Shown piece after piece: positions 26,335 to 34,273 of a stretch of DNA of 61,971 nt (position 1 is its first letter; every line of letters starts with the position of its first letter). The notes beneath the pieces are model-generated. The model was not told where the DNA came from. It saw only the letters and a list, made by a program, of their open reading frames with translations, and made no database searches. Source of the DNA: Oscillospiraceae bacterium (GTDB lineage Bacteria > Bacillota > Clostridia > Oscillospirales > CAG-272); NCBI GenBank assembly GCA_015064295.1, contig SVSM01000006.1, forward strand, positions 1-61,971. Reading direction: 5' to 3'. A program made the translations under genes and the position numbers.

Positions 26335-27240
26335 TCACTCCAATATATCAATGTCGAAGTCGGTTCGTTCGCTGGGGTCGTATGGCACAACAGTGCTTTT
26401 CTTTTTTTCGTTTATCAGTAAAACCGTCAGTATCACATTTGCTGCCAGAGACAACGCTGCAACCACTACTGCAATATAGGTGATAGCAGGTGTGCGCTGC
26501 TCGTCGTCCTGGTCATCAGAAGGTTCCTTGCTTTCATTGTTGCCGCCCGGCTGAGTATCGGAGGGTTTGGTTTCCTCCGGTATCGTAACGCTGTCCACAA
26601 CATTGCCGTTCGTGTTAAGTTCAATTCCAAGGGACTTAAGATAGTCGCAGATTCTGCTAACAGGAATGGCAAGGCCAATGCCTTCGCTGTCGGACATTTT
26701 AAGGGTATTCATACCCAAAACTAGACCGGCATCATTTAGCAGAGGGCCACCGCTGTTACCTTCGTTAATCGGTGCATCTATCTGAATATAAGATTGATTT
26801 TTAACAATCCGCTCTTTGGCCGAGATGCCGCCCTTAGTAAGCGTGTATGCCATACCATGGGGAGCGCCAATCGCATAAATATCATCGCCTGTTTTCATTG
26901 TAGATAGATCAGCAATATCTAGATAAGGGAACTTGGCATCCTTTACAATCAGAACAGCGATATCCAGCTGTTCATTCATACCAAGCACGGATGCCTTGTG
27001 CTTAGTTCCACCGTAGGTTTCTACGGTTATGCTGCGCGGATTACCAATCACGTGCGCATTGGTTACGATACAATTCTCACCGACAGCAAAGCCACTGCCA
27101 AGGGAATTGCCGGAATAAATCACAAATACGGATTCATATGCCGTTTCGGCTTCAAAGCCGATGGCACCTACAGATAAAGTGGAGGCGAATAATACCGCTA
27201 CCACAATTATCAAAGAGAGTAACACTCTGATTGGCTTCAC
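26335..27240 (-). CDS. Secreted, membrane-tethered trypsin-like serine protease (S1C, DegP-like, no PDZ)
   Basis: A signal peptide (residues 1-26) precedes a chymotrypsin-fold protease with all three catalytic residues: H in IVTNAHVIG, D in EQLDIAVLIV and S in EGNSGGPLL. No PDZ domain follows. An acidic linker leads to a C-terminal membrane helix (about 250-275) and a short cytoplasmic tail ending in DFDIDILE. The protease should face outward. It sits between the E2 and JAMM genes with short gaps, so it is part of the pathway's operon. It may process extracytoplasmic parts of the other membrane proteins. Confidence 0.88.
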   Translation of the reverse strand: MKPIRVLLSLIIVVAVLFASTLSVGAIGFEAETAYESVFVIYSGNSLGSGFAVGENCIVTNAHVIGNPRSITVETYGGTKHKASVLGMNEQLDIAVLIVKDAKFPYLDIADLSTMKTGDDIYAIGAPHGMAYTLTKGGISAKERIVKNQSYIQIDAPINEGNSGGPLLNDAGLVLGMNTLKMSDSEGIGLAIPVSRICDYLKSLGIELNTNGNVVDSVTIPEETKPSDTQPGGNNESKEPSDDQDDEQRTPAITYIAVVVAALSLAANVILTVLLINEKKKSTVVPYDPSERTDFDIDILE

Positions 27241-27263
27241 GATATTACTCGCCTCCTAATCAA

Positions 27264-29162
27264 TTATTTTGTATTAAACACAAGCACGGAGTTGCCGATT
27301 GCAATGGCATCGCCCTGCTTCAAAACGTGACGGGTGGTCTTCTGACCATTGACGATGGTGCCCATGGGGGTACCGCAGTCAGTCAGAACATATTTGCTGC
27401 CTTCCAACTTGATGTCACAGTGGTGAGGACCAACAAGCTTGTCCTTGAACAGAACGATGGTGTTCTTACCATTGTTACCAATGCTGGTCGTGCCTGCAAA
27501 GACCAGATATTCCTTACCTTCGAACTCACCACGGATAACCTTGAGCCATGCAGCCTTAGCAAACTGCTCGAGCAGGCCAACACCGACGCCAATCAGGATA
27601 CCCATGATTACGATTGCAACGCCTCTTGCGACCACGTCGTTGGGGATAATGTCGAAGACGTAGTTGAACAGGAAGCCACCGATAAATGCACCAACCAAGC
27701 CGCCGAGGGCACAGAACAGCATACGCTTCTTTTCGGGCTTGATAAGACCAACGGAAGTGCCGATACCAAGGCCCATAATAGCCCAACCCAAACCACGCAC
27801 AAAAGCTGCTGTGAATTCTTCGGGGTCATCGGTTAGCATTTCAGCATACATCCACTGTGCCAAGTAACCGCTGATAAAGCCAATGGCCAGGGAAACGCCG
27901 GCACCGATAAGTGCATACTTAACAGCCTTTTCCTTAGAACCGTAGTAGACACCTTCGCCGATGCCCAGGAACAACCCAACGAACAGGGCGATTACGGCAG
28001 ACCACAACGCAGTGCTGGTTCTGGTAACTGCATCAAGAGCTGCAACCAAGCCATCCTCGTCCTTATCGTACTTGTCTACATAGACATCGTACAGTTCTTC
28101 GTCAGCCTTCTCGTCATAGTCAAGGTAATCTTCCAAATAGCCTTCAGCCTTGCTGGAAATGTCATCGCTGGTAACAAATTGAGAAATGGCATCTTTGTCA
28201 TCATAGTCTACATTGTGTTTGTCGCACCACTTCTTGAATTCTGCGTCAAGCTTCTTGTAGGCTTCATCTGCCTTAGCTTGATACTCATAGTAATCAACGA
28301 GCTCAGAATGACCGCTGAGTGTAGCAGCTGTCATATTGCTGGTCAGATTACTCTCGGTCAACTCAGAAACGCCAAAGCCAACAAAGGCGCCAATCAGAGC
28401 CCACAGCAGGCCCTTAACCAAGACGGTCTTAAAATTAAGTTTATTACCCTTGACGACTCCACCGTGAGCAACAGTCTGCATTCTCTGTGCAGTAGGAACG
28501 AATTCAATACCGGCAAGCTCTTCTGCTGTGATTTCAAAGTCATTTTCGTCCACCTTAGGCTCGACAACTGCAGGAGTTACAACAGGCGCCTCAACGGCAA
28601 CGGGTGCGGCTACTGCTTCCGGAGCAGGAGTGGTATCTTCCAGAATAGCTCCATCGTCACCAAACAGGTCGATTTCCACGACTTCCTTGGAAGACGCATA
28701 GTCAGCAATGTAAAGGTCAATATTGCCAACCGGGAACAGATGCTTGTTCTCCATTGCCCACTGTGCTGCGTCTGCAGACAAGGGGCTGTAAGAGTTCCAA
28801 GACTTATATTGAATCATATCACCAATATTGATGATAATGTCACTCAGGGATTCACCGGCACCCCAGATATCGCCGATACAGATTTGCCCGTCTCGGAAGT
28901 TCGGATGCCAAATGGGAGTGAGAATCTTACAGATGGGCTTATAACGGGGATAGTCGGCGTGCAGTGTAATCTCAATCTCGTGCCGGCCGAGAGTTTCAAT
29001 TCTGCCATCCGGCAGCAGGTAAATACCGTTCACAAAATATGTAACATGGTACTTCTCAGGCGGTTCGTCGCCAATAGGAGTTACAATGATGTTTTTGTGA
29101 CCGGCAAAGTCCTTCTTTACCTGCTCAAAGTCAGAAAGAAGGCGTCTCATTCTTGCGGTCAT
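27264..29162 (-). CDS. E2 ubiquitin-conjugating-like enzyme fused to a polytopic membrane domain and FHA domain
   Basis: Residues 1-145 form a UBC/E2 fold with eukaryote-like details: HPN at 86-88, catalytic C95 (WHPNFRDGQICIGDIW), W100, and the helical segment SLSDIIINIGDMIQ. A P/V/A-rich linker (about 170-205) leads to a region of about six membrane helices, interrupted by an acidic domain (about 275-365). Residues about 555-632 form an FHA domain (TTSIGNNG, VGPHHCDIKL, MGTIVNGQKT, GDAIAIGN), a phosphothreonine reader. An E2 tied to both membrane and FHA suggests phospho-dependent recruitment of substrates. It follows the E1 gene by 21 nt. Confidence 0.9.
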   Translation of the reverse strand: MTARMRRLLSDFEQVKKDFAGHKNIIVTPIGDEPPEKYHVTYFVNGIYLLPDGRIETLGRHEIEITLHADYPRYKPICKILTPIWHPNFRDGQICIGDIWGAGESLSDIIINIGDMIQYKSWNSYSPLSADAAQWAMENKHLFPVGNIDLYIADYASSKEVVEIDLFGDDGAILEDTTPAPEAVAAPVAVEAPVVTPAVVEPKVDENDFEITAEELAGIEFVPTAQRMQTVAHGGVVKGNKLNFKTVLVKGLLWALIGAFVGFGVSELTESNLTSNMTAATLSGHSELVDYYEYQAKADEAYKKLDAEFKKWCDKHNVDYDDKDAISQFVTSDDISSKAEGYLEDYLDYDEKADEELYDVYVDKYDKDEDGLVAALDAVTRTSTALWSAVIALFVGLFLGIGEGVYYGSKEKAVKYALIGAGVSLAIGFISGYLAQWMYAEMLTDDPEEFTAAFVRGLGWAIMGLGIGTSVGLIKPEKKRMLFCALGGLVGAFIGGFLFNYVFDIIPNDVVARGVAIVIMGILIGVGVGLLEQFAKAAWLKVIRGEFEGKEYLVFAGTTSIGNNGKNTIVLFKDKLVGPHHCDIKLEGSKYVLTDCGTPMGTIVNGQKTTRHVLKQGDAIAIGNSVLVFNTK

Positions 29163-29183
29163 TTCTAATGAATCTCCTTTCGC

Positions 29184-30371
29184 TTACAGTCCTTCGAATA
29201 TCTCTGCTTCGTCAGCAGTGAATTCGTAGTAGGTGGTATTCATGCCCACTCTGCCGCCAACAATGTGCAGCAGGGGGATGCCGATTTCGTAAGGGGTTTT
29301 GTCCAGGAAGTCTTCTTCGCCCTTAATAGAATGGATACTGTCAAAGGTCATCTGAGCGCCGCACTTGGGGCAAGTCAGCATATGGCCCTTCAGCTTGTGC
29401 ACAGGCGTGAACAAATCCTTGCATTCACCGCAGGAGCACTTGGCTCTTGTGCCAATATCCCGGTCAAAGTCCAGAACAGCTCGCTCGCCCAGCTCGCTGC
29501 GGATTGCTTCCAGAACATCTTTCAATGCGATGGTCTTGACCGACCAGGGCTTTTCTACGATTTTCTCGTAGGTGTCATGGCTCATGCAATCCTCTTTGCA
29601 CTGATATTCCACAACATAAGAGTCGTGGGTCAGACCATTAAAGACATAACCCTTACCGGCGAGGGTGGGAAGATTTCTGTCTGCATGGAGCAACTTCAGC
29701 ATTTCCTGCACCTGAATACCGGCAATGATAGAGGACGAGGTAGGCGTCGTGGGAATCTTACCCTCAGCCATCTGCTCGTGAGTGAGCAGTGCACAAGACT
29801 TACGCTTGTTAATCAGCATCCAGTCGGTTTCGGTCATAGTGCACTCATAGCAAGCACCCTGTCCGGGGATAAAGACGCGAGCGAAACCGTTCAGGGCTTC
29901 GATGGCACCGTCAATCCAGGGGCGGTCCACCTTGTAGCAAGACTGATTGATGGAAAGACGAGCCTCGCGGTTATCCAAGCCGCCGAGAACCACATTCATT
30001 CTACGGAACACGCCCAAGCCAACATCGTCAATAATGTTTGCGATAAAAGCCTTAGCCTTGACGTCGGGATTCATTTCCTTTGCACGCTCGGCTGCGACCT
30101 CTGCCTTGTAGCGGCCTACATCACACGCCCTGTAAAGAACTGAGCGGGTGAGGTTGGTGCTTTCAATAGCATCCATATCGTACACAAGGATTCTGCCGAT
30201 GCCCAAAAGCGTCAGATTCTTAATCAGCTCATTGCCGATTGCACCGGCGCCTACGACCATGATGGTCGCATTTTTCAGCCGTTCCTGGTCCCACCAGGGA
30301 ATCAGTCGCAGTCTGGCATAGCGGTCTTCTTCAAAGTCAGAGCTTTGCAGCTCAAGTGTATCATTCTCCAT
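29184..30371 (-). CDS. E1-like ubiquitin-activating adenylyltransferase (ThiF/MoeB fold)
   Basis: This 395-residue protein has an ATP-binding GAGAIG (41-46), YDMDAIESTNLTRSVLY (64-80), GGLDNREARLSIN (adenylation aspartate at 133), a structural zinc pair CxxC (174, 177) with C258/C262, and a likely thioester cysteine C193 followed by IPTTPTSSSIIAGIQ. These are the marks of true E1-like enzymes that pass a modifier to an E2. A C-terminal extension has a second cysteine set (CSCGEC at 312-317 and CPKC at 334-337). Its start overlaps the Ubl stop in TAATG, so modifier and activator are translationally coupled. Confidence 0.92.
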   Translation of the reverse strand: MENDTLELQSSDFEEDRYARLRLIPWWDQERLKNATIMVVGAGAIGNELIKNLTLLGIGRILVYDMDAIESTNLTRSVLYRACDVGRYKAEVAAERAKEMNPDVKAKAFIANIIDDVGLGVFRRMNVVLGGLDNREARLSINQSCYKVDRPWIDGAIEALNGFARVFIPGQGACYECTMTETDWMLINKRKSCALLTHEQMAEGKIPTTPTSSSIIAGIQVQEMLKLLHADRNLPTLAGKGYVFNGLTHDSYVVEYQCKEDCMSHDTYEKIVEKPWSVKTIALKDVLEAIRSELGERAVLDFDRDIGTRAKCSCGECKDLFTPVHKLKGHMLTCPKCGAQMTFDSIHSIKGEEDFLDKTPYEIGIPLLHIVGGRVGMNTTYYEFTADEAEIFEGL

Positions 30372-30646
30372 TACATTGCACCTGCTGTGATTTCCGGCTG
30401 CAGACGAAGAACGTCGCCATCCTTAATGCCAGCTTCACGGAGGGTCTGAGCTTCCAGCAGCTGTCTTCCGGTGACCTTGTGGATAAACTTATAGCTGATG
30501 GGGTTGCCATCGGGGCCAACGGAAGGCAGTTTAATCTTCTCGACCAGCTTCACCATGATGATGCCGCACTTGATATCGTCGGGCAGACCAACCTTCTGCT
30601 CCTTATTGCCTGTTGCGTCAACAATAACTACATTAACTTTTGCCAT
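30371..30646 (-). CDS. Ubiquitin-like protein (YukD/ubiquitin beta-grasp)
   Basis: This 91-residue protein is predicted to have the beta-grasp fold; LPDDIKCGIIMVKLVEKIKL, VTGRQLLEAQTLREAGIKDG and the final strand DVLRLQPEI match the YukD/EsaB/ubiquitin pattern. The C-terminus is TAGAM, not a diglycine. Counted from the last turn (KDGD against ubiquitin KES), Gly89 falls at the place of ubiquitin Gly76, leaving Ala-Met as a two-residue extension. Removal of AM by one of the JAMM enzymes would expose a C-terminal glycine for the E1 (inference). GGAG lies upstream of the ATG. Confidence 0.88.
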   Translation of the reverse strand: MAKVNVVIVDATGNKEQKVGLPDDIKCGIIMVKLVEKIKLPSVGPDGNPISYKFIHKVTGRQLLEAQTLREAGIKDGDVLRLQPEITAGAM

Positions 30647-30691
30647 GATTTTGTATCTCCTTATGTAAATCTCTTATTTTATAGATATCAA

Positions 30692-31522
30692 TTAGCCGAT
30701 TTTCTTATAGGTGACTTCCAAGCCCTTGTCCGGATGATACTTCCAAGAAACTGTCACGCCCTGTTCCTCAAATGTCTCGGTTTGCTTTCCGTCTGCGCTG
30801 GTGGTTTCACCCATTTCACTAATAACGGATTCAGGCAGTCCTAAGGCCTTGTTAACTTCCTTGATTGCGGTATATGCTGCGGGATAAGCCAGGCCATCGT
30901 CGTCCTTTTCGTAGGGGTTGGTGTCAATGCTCAGATAACTTCCGTCAGAACCGACATCTGCCCAGATAGACGTGCAATATTCATCATACAGTTTTTCGAA
31001 ATCAGGGCCCTTACTTCCTCCACCACCACCGGAGATTGCAATGATGATAACAACAACCACGGCAATTGCTGCAATAGCAATAATCAGCGGTGTTTTCTTC
31101 TTTTTGGCAGTAGCTTGCTGTACGCCAGCATTAAACTGATTGATGGCTGCATTTACATTAGAATCGACTGCCAAACCAGCCTTTTGACCACATTTGGGGC
31201 AGAATTCCTGTCCGTCCTGCAGCTCGTTGCCACACTTACCGCAAACATTCTTTTGGGGAGCCGCAGCCTTGGGGGTGCCGCACTTAGGACAGAAAGCCTG
31301 ACCATCGCCCAAAGGAGCACCGCAGTTAGTGCAAACATCAGTGGGGTTGGTGTGCTGCGCCTCGTAGTGCTGTTCAGAGCAACCGAAGGTAGTACAACCG
31401 TGATTTTCTTCCCAGCAGCCTTCGTGATGAGGAATGCCGCACGCGGGACAGACCTTTACAGCGTCAGCCTCCGTGATTTCAGTTTTGCAGAAGGGGCAGA
31501 TTTTTCCAATGTAGTTTTCCAT
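30692..31522 (-). CDS. Prokaryotic-RING membrane protein B (RING plus two zinc ribbons)
   Basis: This 276-residue protein starts with the same RING module as proteins A and C (KICPFCKTEITEAD, CGIPHHEGCW, GCTTFGC). Two zinc ribbons follow (CTNCG...FCPKCG and CGKCG...FCPKCG). One membrane helix (about 145-165) is followed by a glycine run and an extracytoplasmic domain of about 100 residues without a recognised family. With RING and ribbons inside and a receptor-like domain outside, it could link an envelope signal to conjugation. It lies directly upstream of the Ubl gene. Confidence 0.82.
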   Translation of the reverse strand: MENYIGKICPFCKTEITEADAVKVCPACGIPHHEGCWEENHGCTTFGCSEQHYEAQHTNPTDVCTNCGAPLGDGQAFCPKCGTPKAAAPQKNVCGKCGNELQDGQEFCPKCGQKAGLAVDSNVNAAINQFNAGVQQATAKKKKTPLIIAIAAIAVVVVIIIAISGGGGGSKGPDFEKLYDEYCTSIWADVGSDGSYLSIDTNPYEKDDDGLAYPAAYTAIKEVNKALGLPESVISEMGETTSADGKQTETFEEQGVTVSWKYHPDKGLEVTYKKIG

Positions 31523-31539
31523 GATAAGTCCTCTCTTTC

Positions 31540-33573
31540 TTAATCGCGATATAATGTGTATGTGCGGTTGTTTTTGTAACAGAATACTTTGATGGTGTCG
31601 TAGTCAACGATTTCAAATCGATAAACCTTTGCCAATTCTTTACTGTCTTCGTTTGTATAAATATAAATCAGTGACCTGATATCGTAATATTTTGTTCCAT
31701 AAGGTTCGGATACCCAAGGTAGATTATATTCGCTGCTTGTTCCGCCGCCATCGCTTTCATAGAAGTTGATGTAGTAATCACCGCTATAAGTAGACCAATA
31801 GCCTTCCAAGAAACAAGAAATCATGTCGTCAGACTGCAAAAAGTCTTGAATAAAGTCAATTGACCATACTGTTTTTAAAAATGTTTTATTATTGCGAATA
31901 TAGTCCGCAACAGGATGAATATCACCATTAGACAGAACCTTGAATAGTTTATTCAAGGTTGCGGTCTCTTCGTAAGAAGACGGTAGCATCTGCAACATAG
32001 TATAAACTACTGTTGCCTGTTCTGTGTCGTTCCAATAATCATCCCAATAGTCGAATTTTGTGTTATTGTTGATCTTTGCCCAAATCTTAGAGTAAATCGT
32101 GCTGTAGTGCTCCGATTTAAGGGAAACAGTCGATTTAAACTTGTTAGCCTCAGCTTTCTTTCCGCGAGAAAGAACTTTGTCTGCCCAAGAATAGATGCAA
32201 TCTGTCAATTTCTCATCGGCATCTTTGTAGCTTCCAAGTTCGTTAAAAAGCGTATAGGCAGATTCGTAATTTTTGGATGTCAGCAGCGATTTGGCTTTTT
32301 CATACTTAGATTTCAAAGCCATATCCTCACTATCCATGAAATCGCCCAAATCTACGAAAGTTTGGTATGCTGTATCATATTCTCCATTATCAAACGCCTC
32401 GCAAGCCATGTGATAATGGTAATAGGGAATACCAAAAAACACTGTGCCACATCCCAGCAATGCGACAATAACCAGAGAGATGATAATCGCTGTAACTGTT
32501 TTCTTGCGGCGCTTTTTCTTTCGCTCCAGGTTTTCAGCAATCTTAAAGTCCTGCTCTTTACGTGCCTGCTCCAGCCGCACTTGTTCTTCAGCAAGGCGAA
32601 TCCGCTCTGCCTGTTCAGCTTGCGCCCGTTCTGCTGCTGCACGCTTTGCTTCCGCAAAGCTAACCATATTAGCATTGAGCACCTCAGGATTAAGTGCTGC
32701 GGTTAATTGCTTCTTGGTGCAACCGCAGTTATAGCACTTTTCTTCGGCACCAGTATTCAAAGCACCGCAAGCGCAACGCCAGAATTCGTTCGAAGTCTCC
32801 AATACGAACTGTGCCTTGGGGGATGTTTCCCGAGCATACTCAGCAGCAAGAGCATCACTGCCAAGGTGCTTGCTCAAGAGCACCGGAGCAGACATGGTAA
32901 ATGCAGCTCCGCCCCCGGAAGTAACCGAATCATCCGCAAACAGAACCTTTTTAACGGCAACTTGGATTTTTCGAGTCGTTTTGTCCGGAAGGTCAATCGG
33001 ATTGGTTTGACCAAACTTGGATTCTCGCTTGGTTTTTAAGTCAAGGTACTGAAATGCAATAGGCTCACCCAATGTGCTTCCCCAGACATCCTGACAGTTA
33101 ATTTCAATAAGAACAGCTTTGATTAATTTGTCTGTAATGCTTCTGAAGGTGCAGCGAGCAAACAGCTTGTCCTTAGTACGGTCGATAATAATCGCTGCGT
33201 TTTCCAGTACAAGAGGCACATCAGACATAAAGACCATTTCTTTTGACTCATACAGAGTCTCAATGGGCTTTTCAGTCTGTTCTACCTGCGCAGGTGCAGG
33301 CACTTGCTTAGCAGGAACTGCTTGAACGGGCTTCGGTGCCACTACCGGAGCCGGTGTTGGCTGAGGTGCGGCCGGTGCAGCTGCAGCTACGGAATCATTT
33401 TCGATGATTTCCTTGATGGAGCCGGTGCAGCCGAAGGTCGTGCAACCCTGATTATCCTGCCAGCAGGACAAGTGATGCGGCATATCGCATACACTGCAGA
33501 AAACGACAGTATCACCTTCAACTAACGGAGTCTTACAATAGGGGCAAGTCTTTCCGACGTGTTCTTTGCGCAT
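31540..33573 (-). CDS. Prokaryotic-RING membrane protein A (RING, RanBP2-like finger, coiled coil, TPR-like repeats)
   Basis: This 677-residue protein has a RING (C10, C13, C26, C29, H33/H34, C37, C44, C49), a P/A-rich linker, a predicted beta domain (about 105-260), and a RanBP2/NZF-like finger (FWRCACGALNTGAEEKCYNC, near 275). Then come a charged coiled coil, a membrane helix (about 365-390) and an external region with TPR-like repeats (about 395-500). RanBP2/NZF fingers bind ubiquitin in eukaryotes. It is the best candidate for an E3-like scaffold. The start at ATG 33573 is 1 nt after the ImmA-like gene; the residue ranges are estimates. Confidence 0.8.
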   Translation of the reverse strand: MRKEHVGKTCPYCKTPLVEGDTVVFCSVCDMPHHLSCWQDNQGCTTFGCTGSIKEIIENDSVAAAAPAAPQPTPAPVVAPKPVQAVPAKQVPAPAQVEQTEKPIETLYESKEMVFMSDVPLVLENAAIIIDRTKDKLFARCTFRSITDKLIKAVLIEINCQDVWGSTLGEPIAFQYLDLKTKRESKFGQTNPIDLPDKTTRKIQVAVKKVLFADDSVTSGGGAAFTMSAPVLLSKHLGSDALAAEYARETSPKAQFVLETSNEFWRCACGALNTGAEEKCYNCGCTKKQLTAALNPEVLNANMVSFAEAKRAAAERAQAEQAERIRLAEEQVRLEQARKEQDFKIAENLERKKKRRKKTVTAIIISLVIVALLGCGTVFFGIPYYHYHMACEAFDNGEYDTAYQTFVDLGDFMDSEDMALKSKYEKAKSLLTSKNYESAYTLFNELGSYKDADEKLTDCIYSWADKVLSRGKKAEANKFKSTVSLKSEHYSTIYSKIWAKINNNTKFDYWDDYWNDTEQATVVYTMLQMLPSSYEETATLNKLFKVLSNGDIHPVADYIRNNKTFLKTVWSIDFIQDFLQSDDMISCFLEGYWSTYSGDYYINFYESDGGGTSSEYNLPWVSEPYGTKYYDIRSLIYIYTNEDSKELAKVYRFEIVDYDTIKVFCYKNNRTYTLYRD

Positions 33574-33574
33574 A

Positions 33575-34273
33575 TTAATCACCGCTTTCTGTATTGGTAT
33601 TGGAGTGCGGCAAACAGATGCCGCAAGGTTCATAGTCACCGCTTTCATATTCCTCAACAGTCATGCGGTGAATATTGGTTTTGTCTTTTACGAAAATGCA
33701 CTCTTCTTCGTGGTACTTATTTCCGGAGGAAGTGATGTAATACTCCCCATAGTAGCTGCGTTCCTTTTGAACCGCATTAAATATCAGCAAGCCGATAATG
33801 CATACTGCGAGAATTATTGCAACCGTACCACAAAGCTTTTTTCGCTCCTTAATGAATCCGCCAACTCTTCCGGTTATACTACGGTTGAGAATGTAGTGGG
33901 TAAATTCGTTGGCTTCGTGCTCCTCGACAACGTCTCTGCCGATGACTGGAACAGAGGAAAAGTGGTCACAATATATATGACCTTCCTCATGAGCCAGAAC
34001 CAGCAGCTTCTCGTTATCAGACAAATCCTCATGCAGGAACACAAGCCGTCGTTGCCGGTCTGCATAGGTGAAGCCCTTGGCTTTCTCCACCATCTCGTCC
34101 AGGCGAAGCGCATCAATCAGCGCTGTTACGTGCTCATCGTTAAAAATGTGATTGAACTCAACGATGGTGTATCCCTGGCTGGTAATGATACGCCGGAGGG
34201 CCCCAAGTGTAACCTCGTTTAGACGGTATTCATTAAGAAATGCTTTTGCCTTTGCCCTTGCGTTATTATTCAT
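33575..34273 (-). CDS. ImmA/IrrE-like zinc metallopeptidase with membrane helix and C-terminal metal-binding motif
   Basis: Residues 1-130 match the ImmA/IrrE peptidase family, with the zinc site HEEGH at 95-99 in VLAHEEGHIYCDH. A membrane helix follows (about 148-168). The C-terminal part KYHEEEC...YESGDYEPCGIC resembles the small Ada-type metal-binding fold (YHxxxC...PCxxC). ImmA proteins cleave partner XRE repressors, and here the XRE gene lies immediately upstream with an 8-nt overlap. This suggests the operon is derepressed by proteolysis in response to a signal sensed at the membrane. Confidence 0.85.
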   Translation of the reverse strand: MNNNARAKAKAFLNEYRLNEVTLGALRRIITSQGYTIVEFNHIFNDEHVTALIDALRLDEMVEKAKGFTYADRQRRLVFLHEDLSDNEKLLVLAHEEGHIYCDHFSSVPVIGRDVVEEHEANEFTHYILNRSITGRVGGFIKERKKLCGTVAIILAVCIIGLLIFNAVQKERSYYGEYYITSSGNKYHEEECIFVKDKTNIHRMTVEEYESGDYEPCGICLPHSNTNTESGD

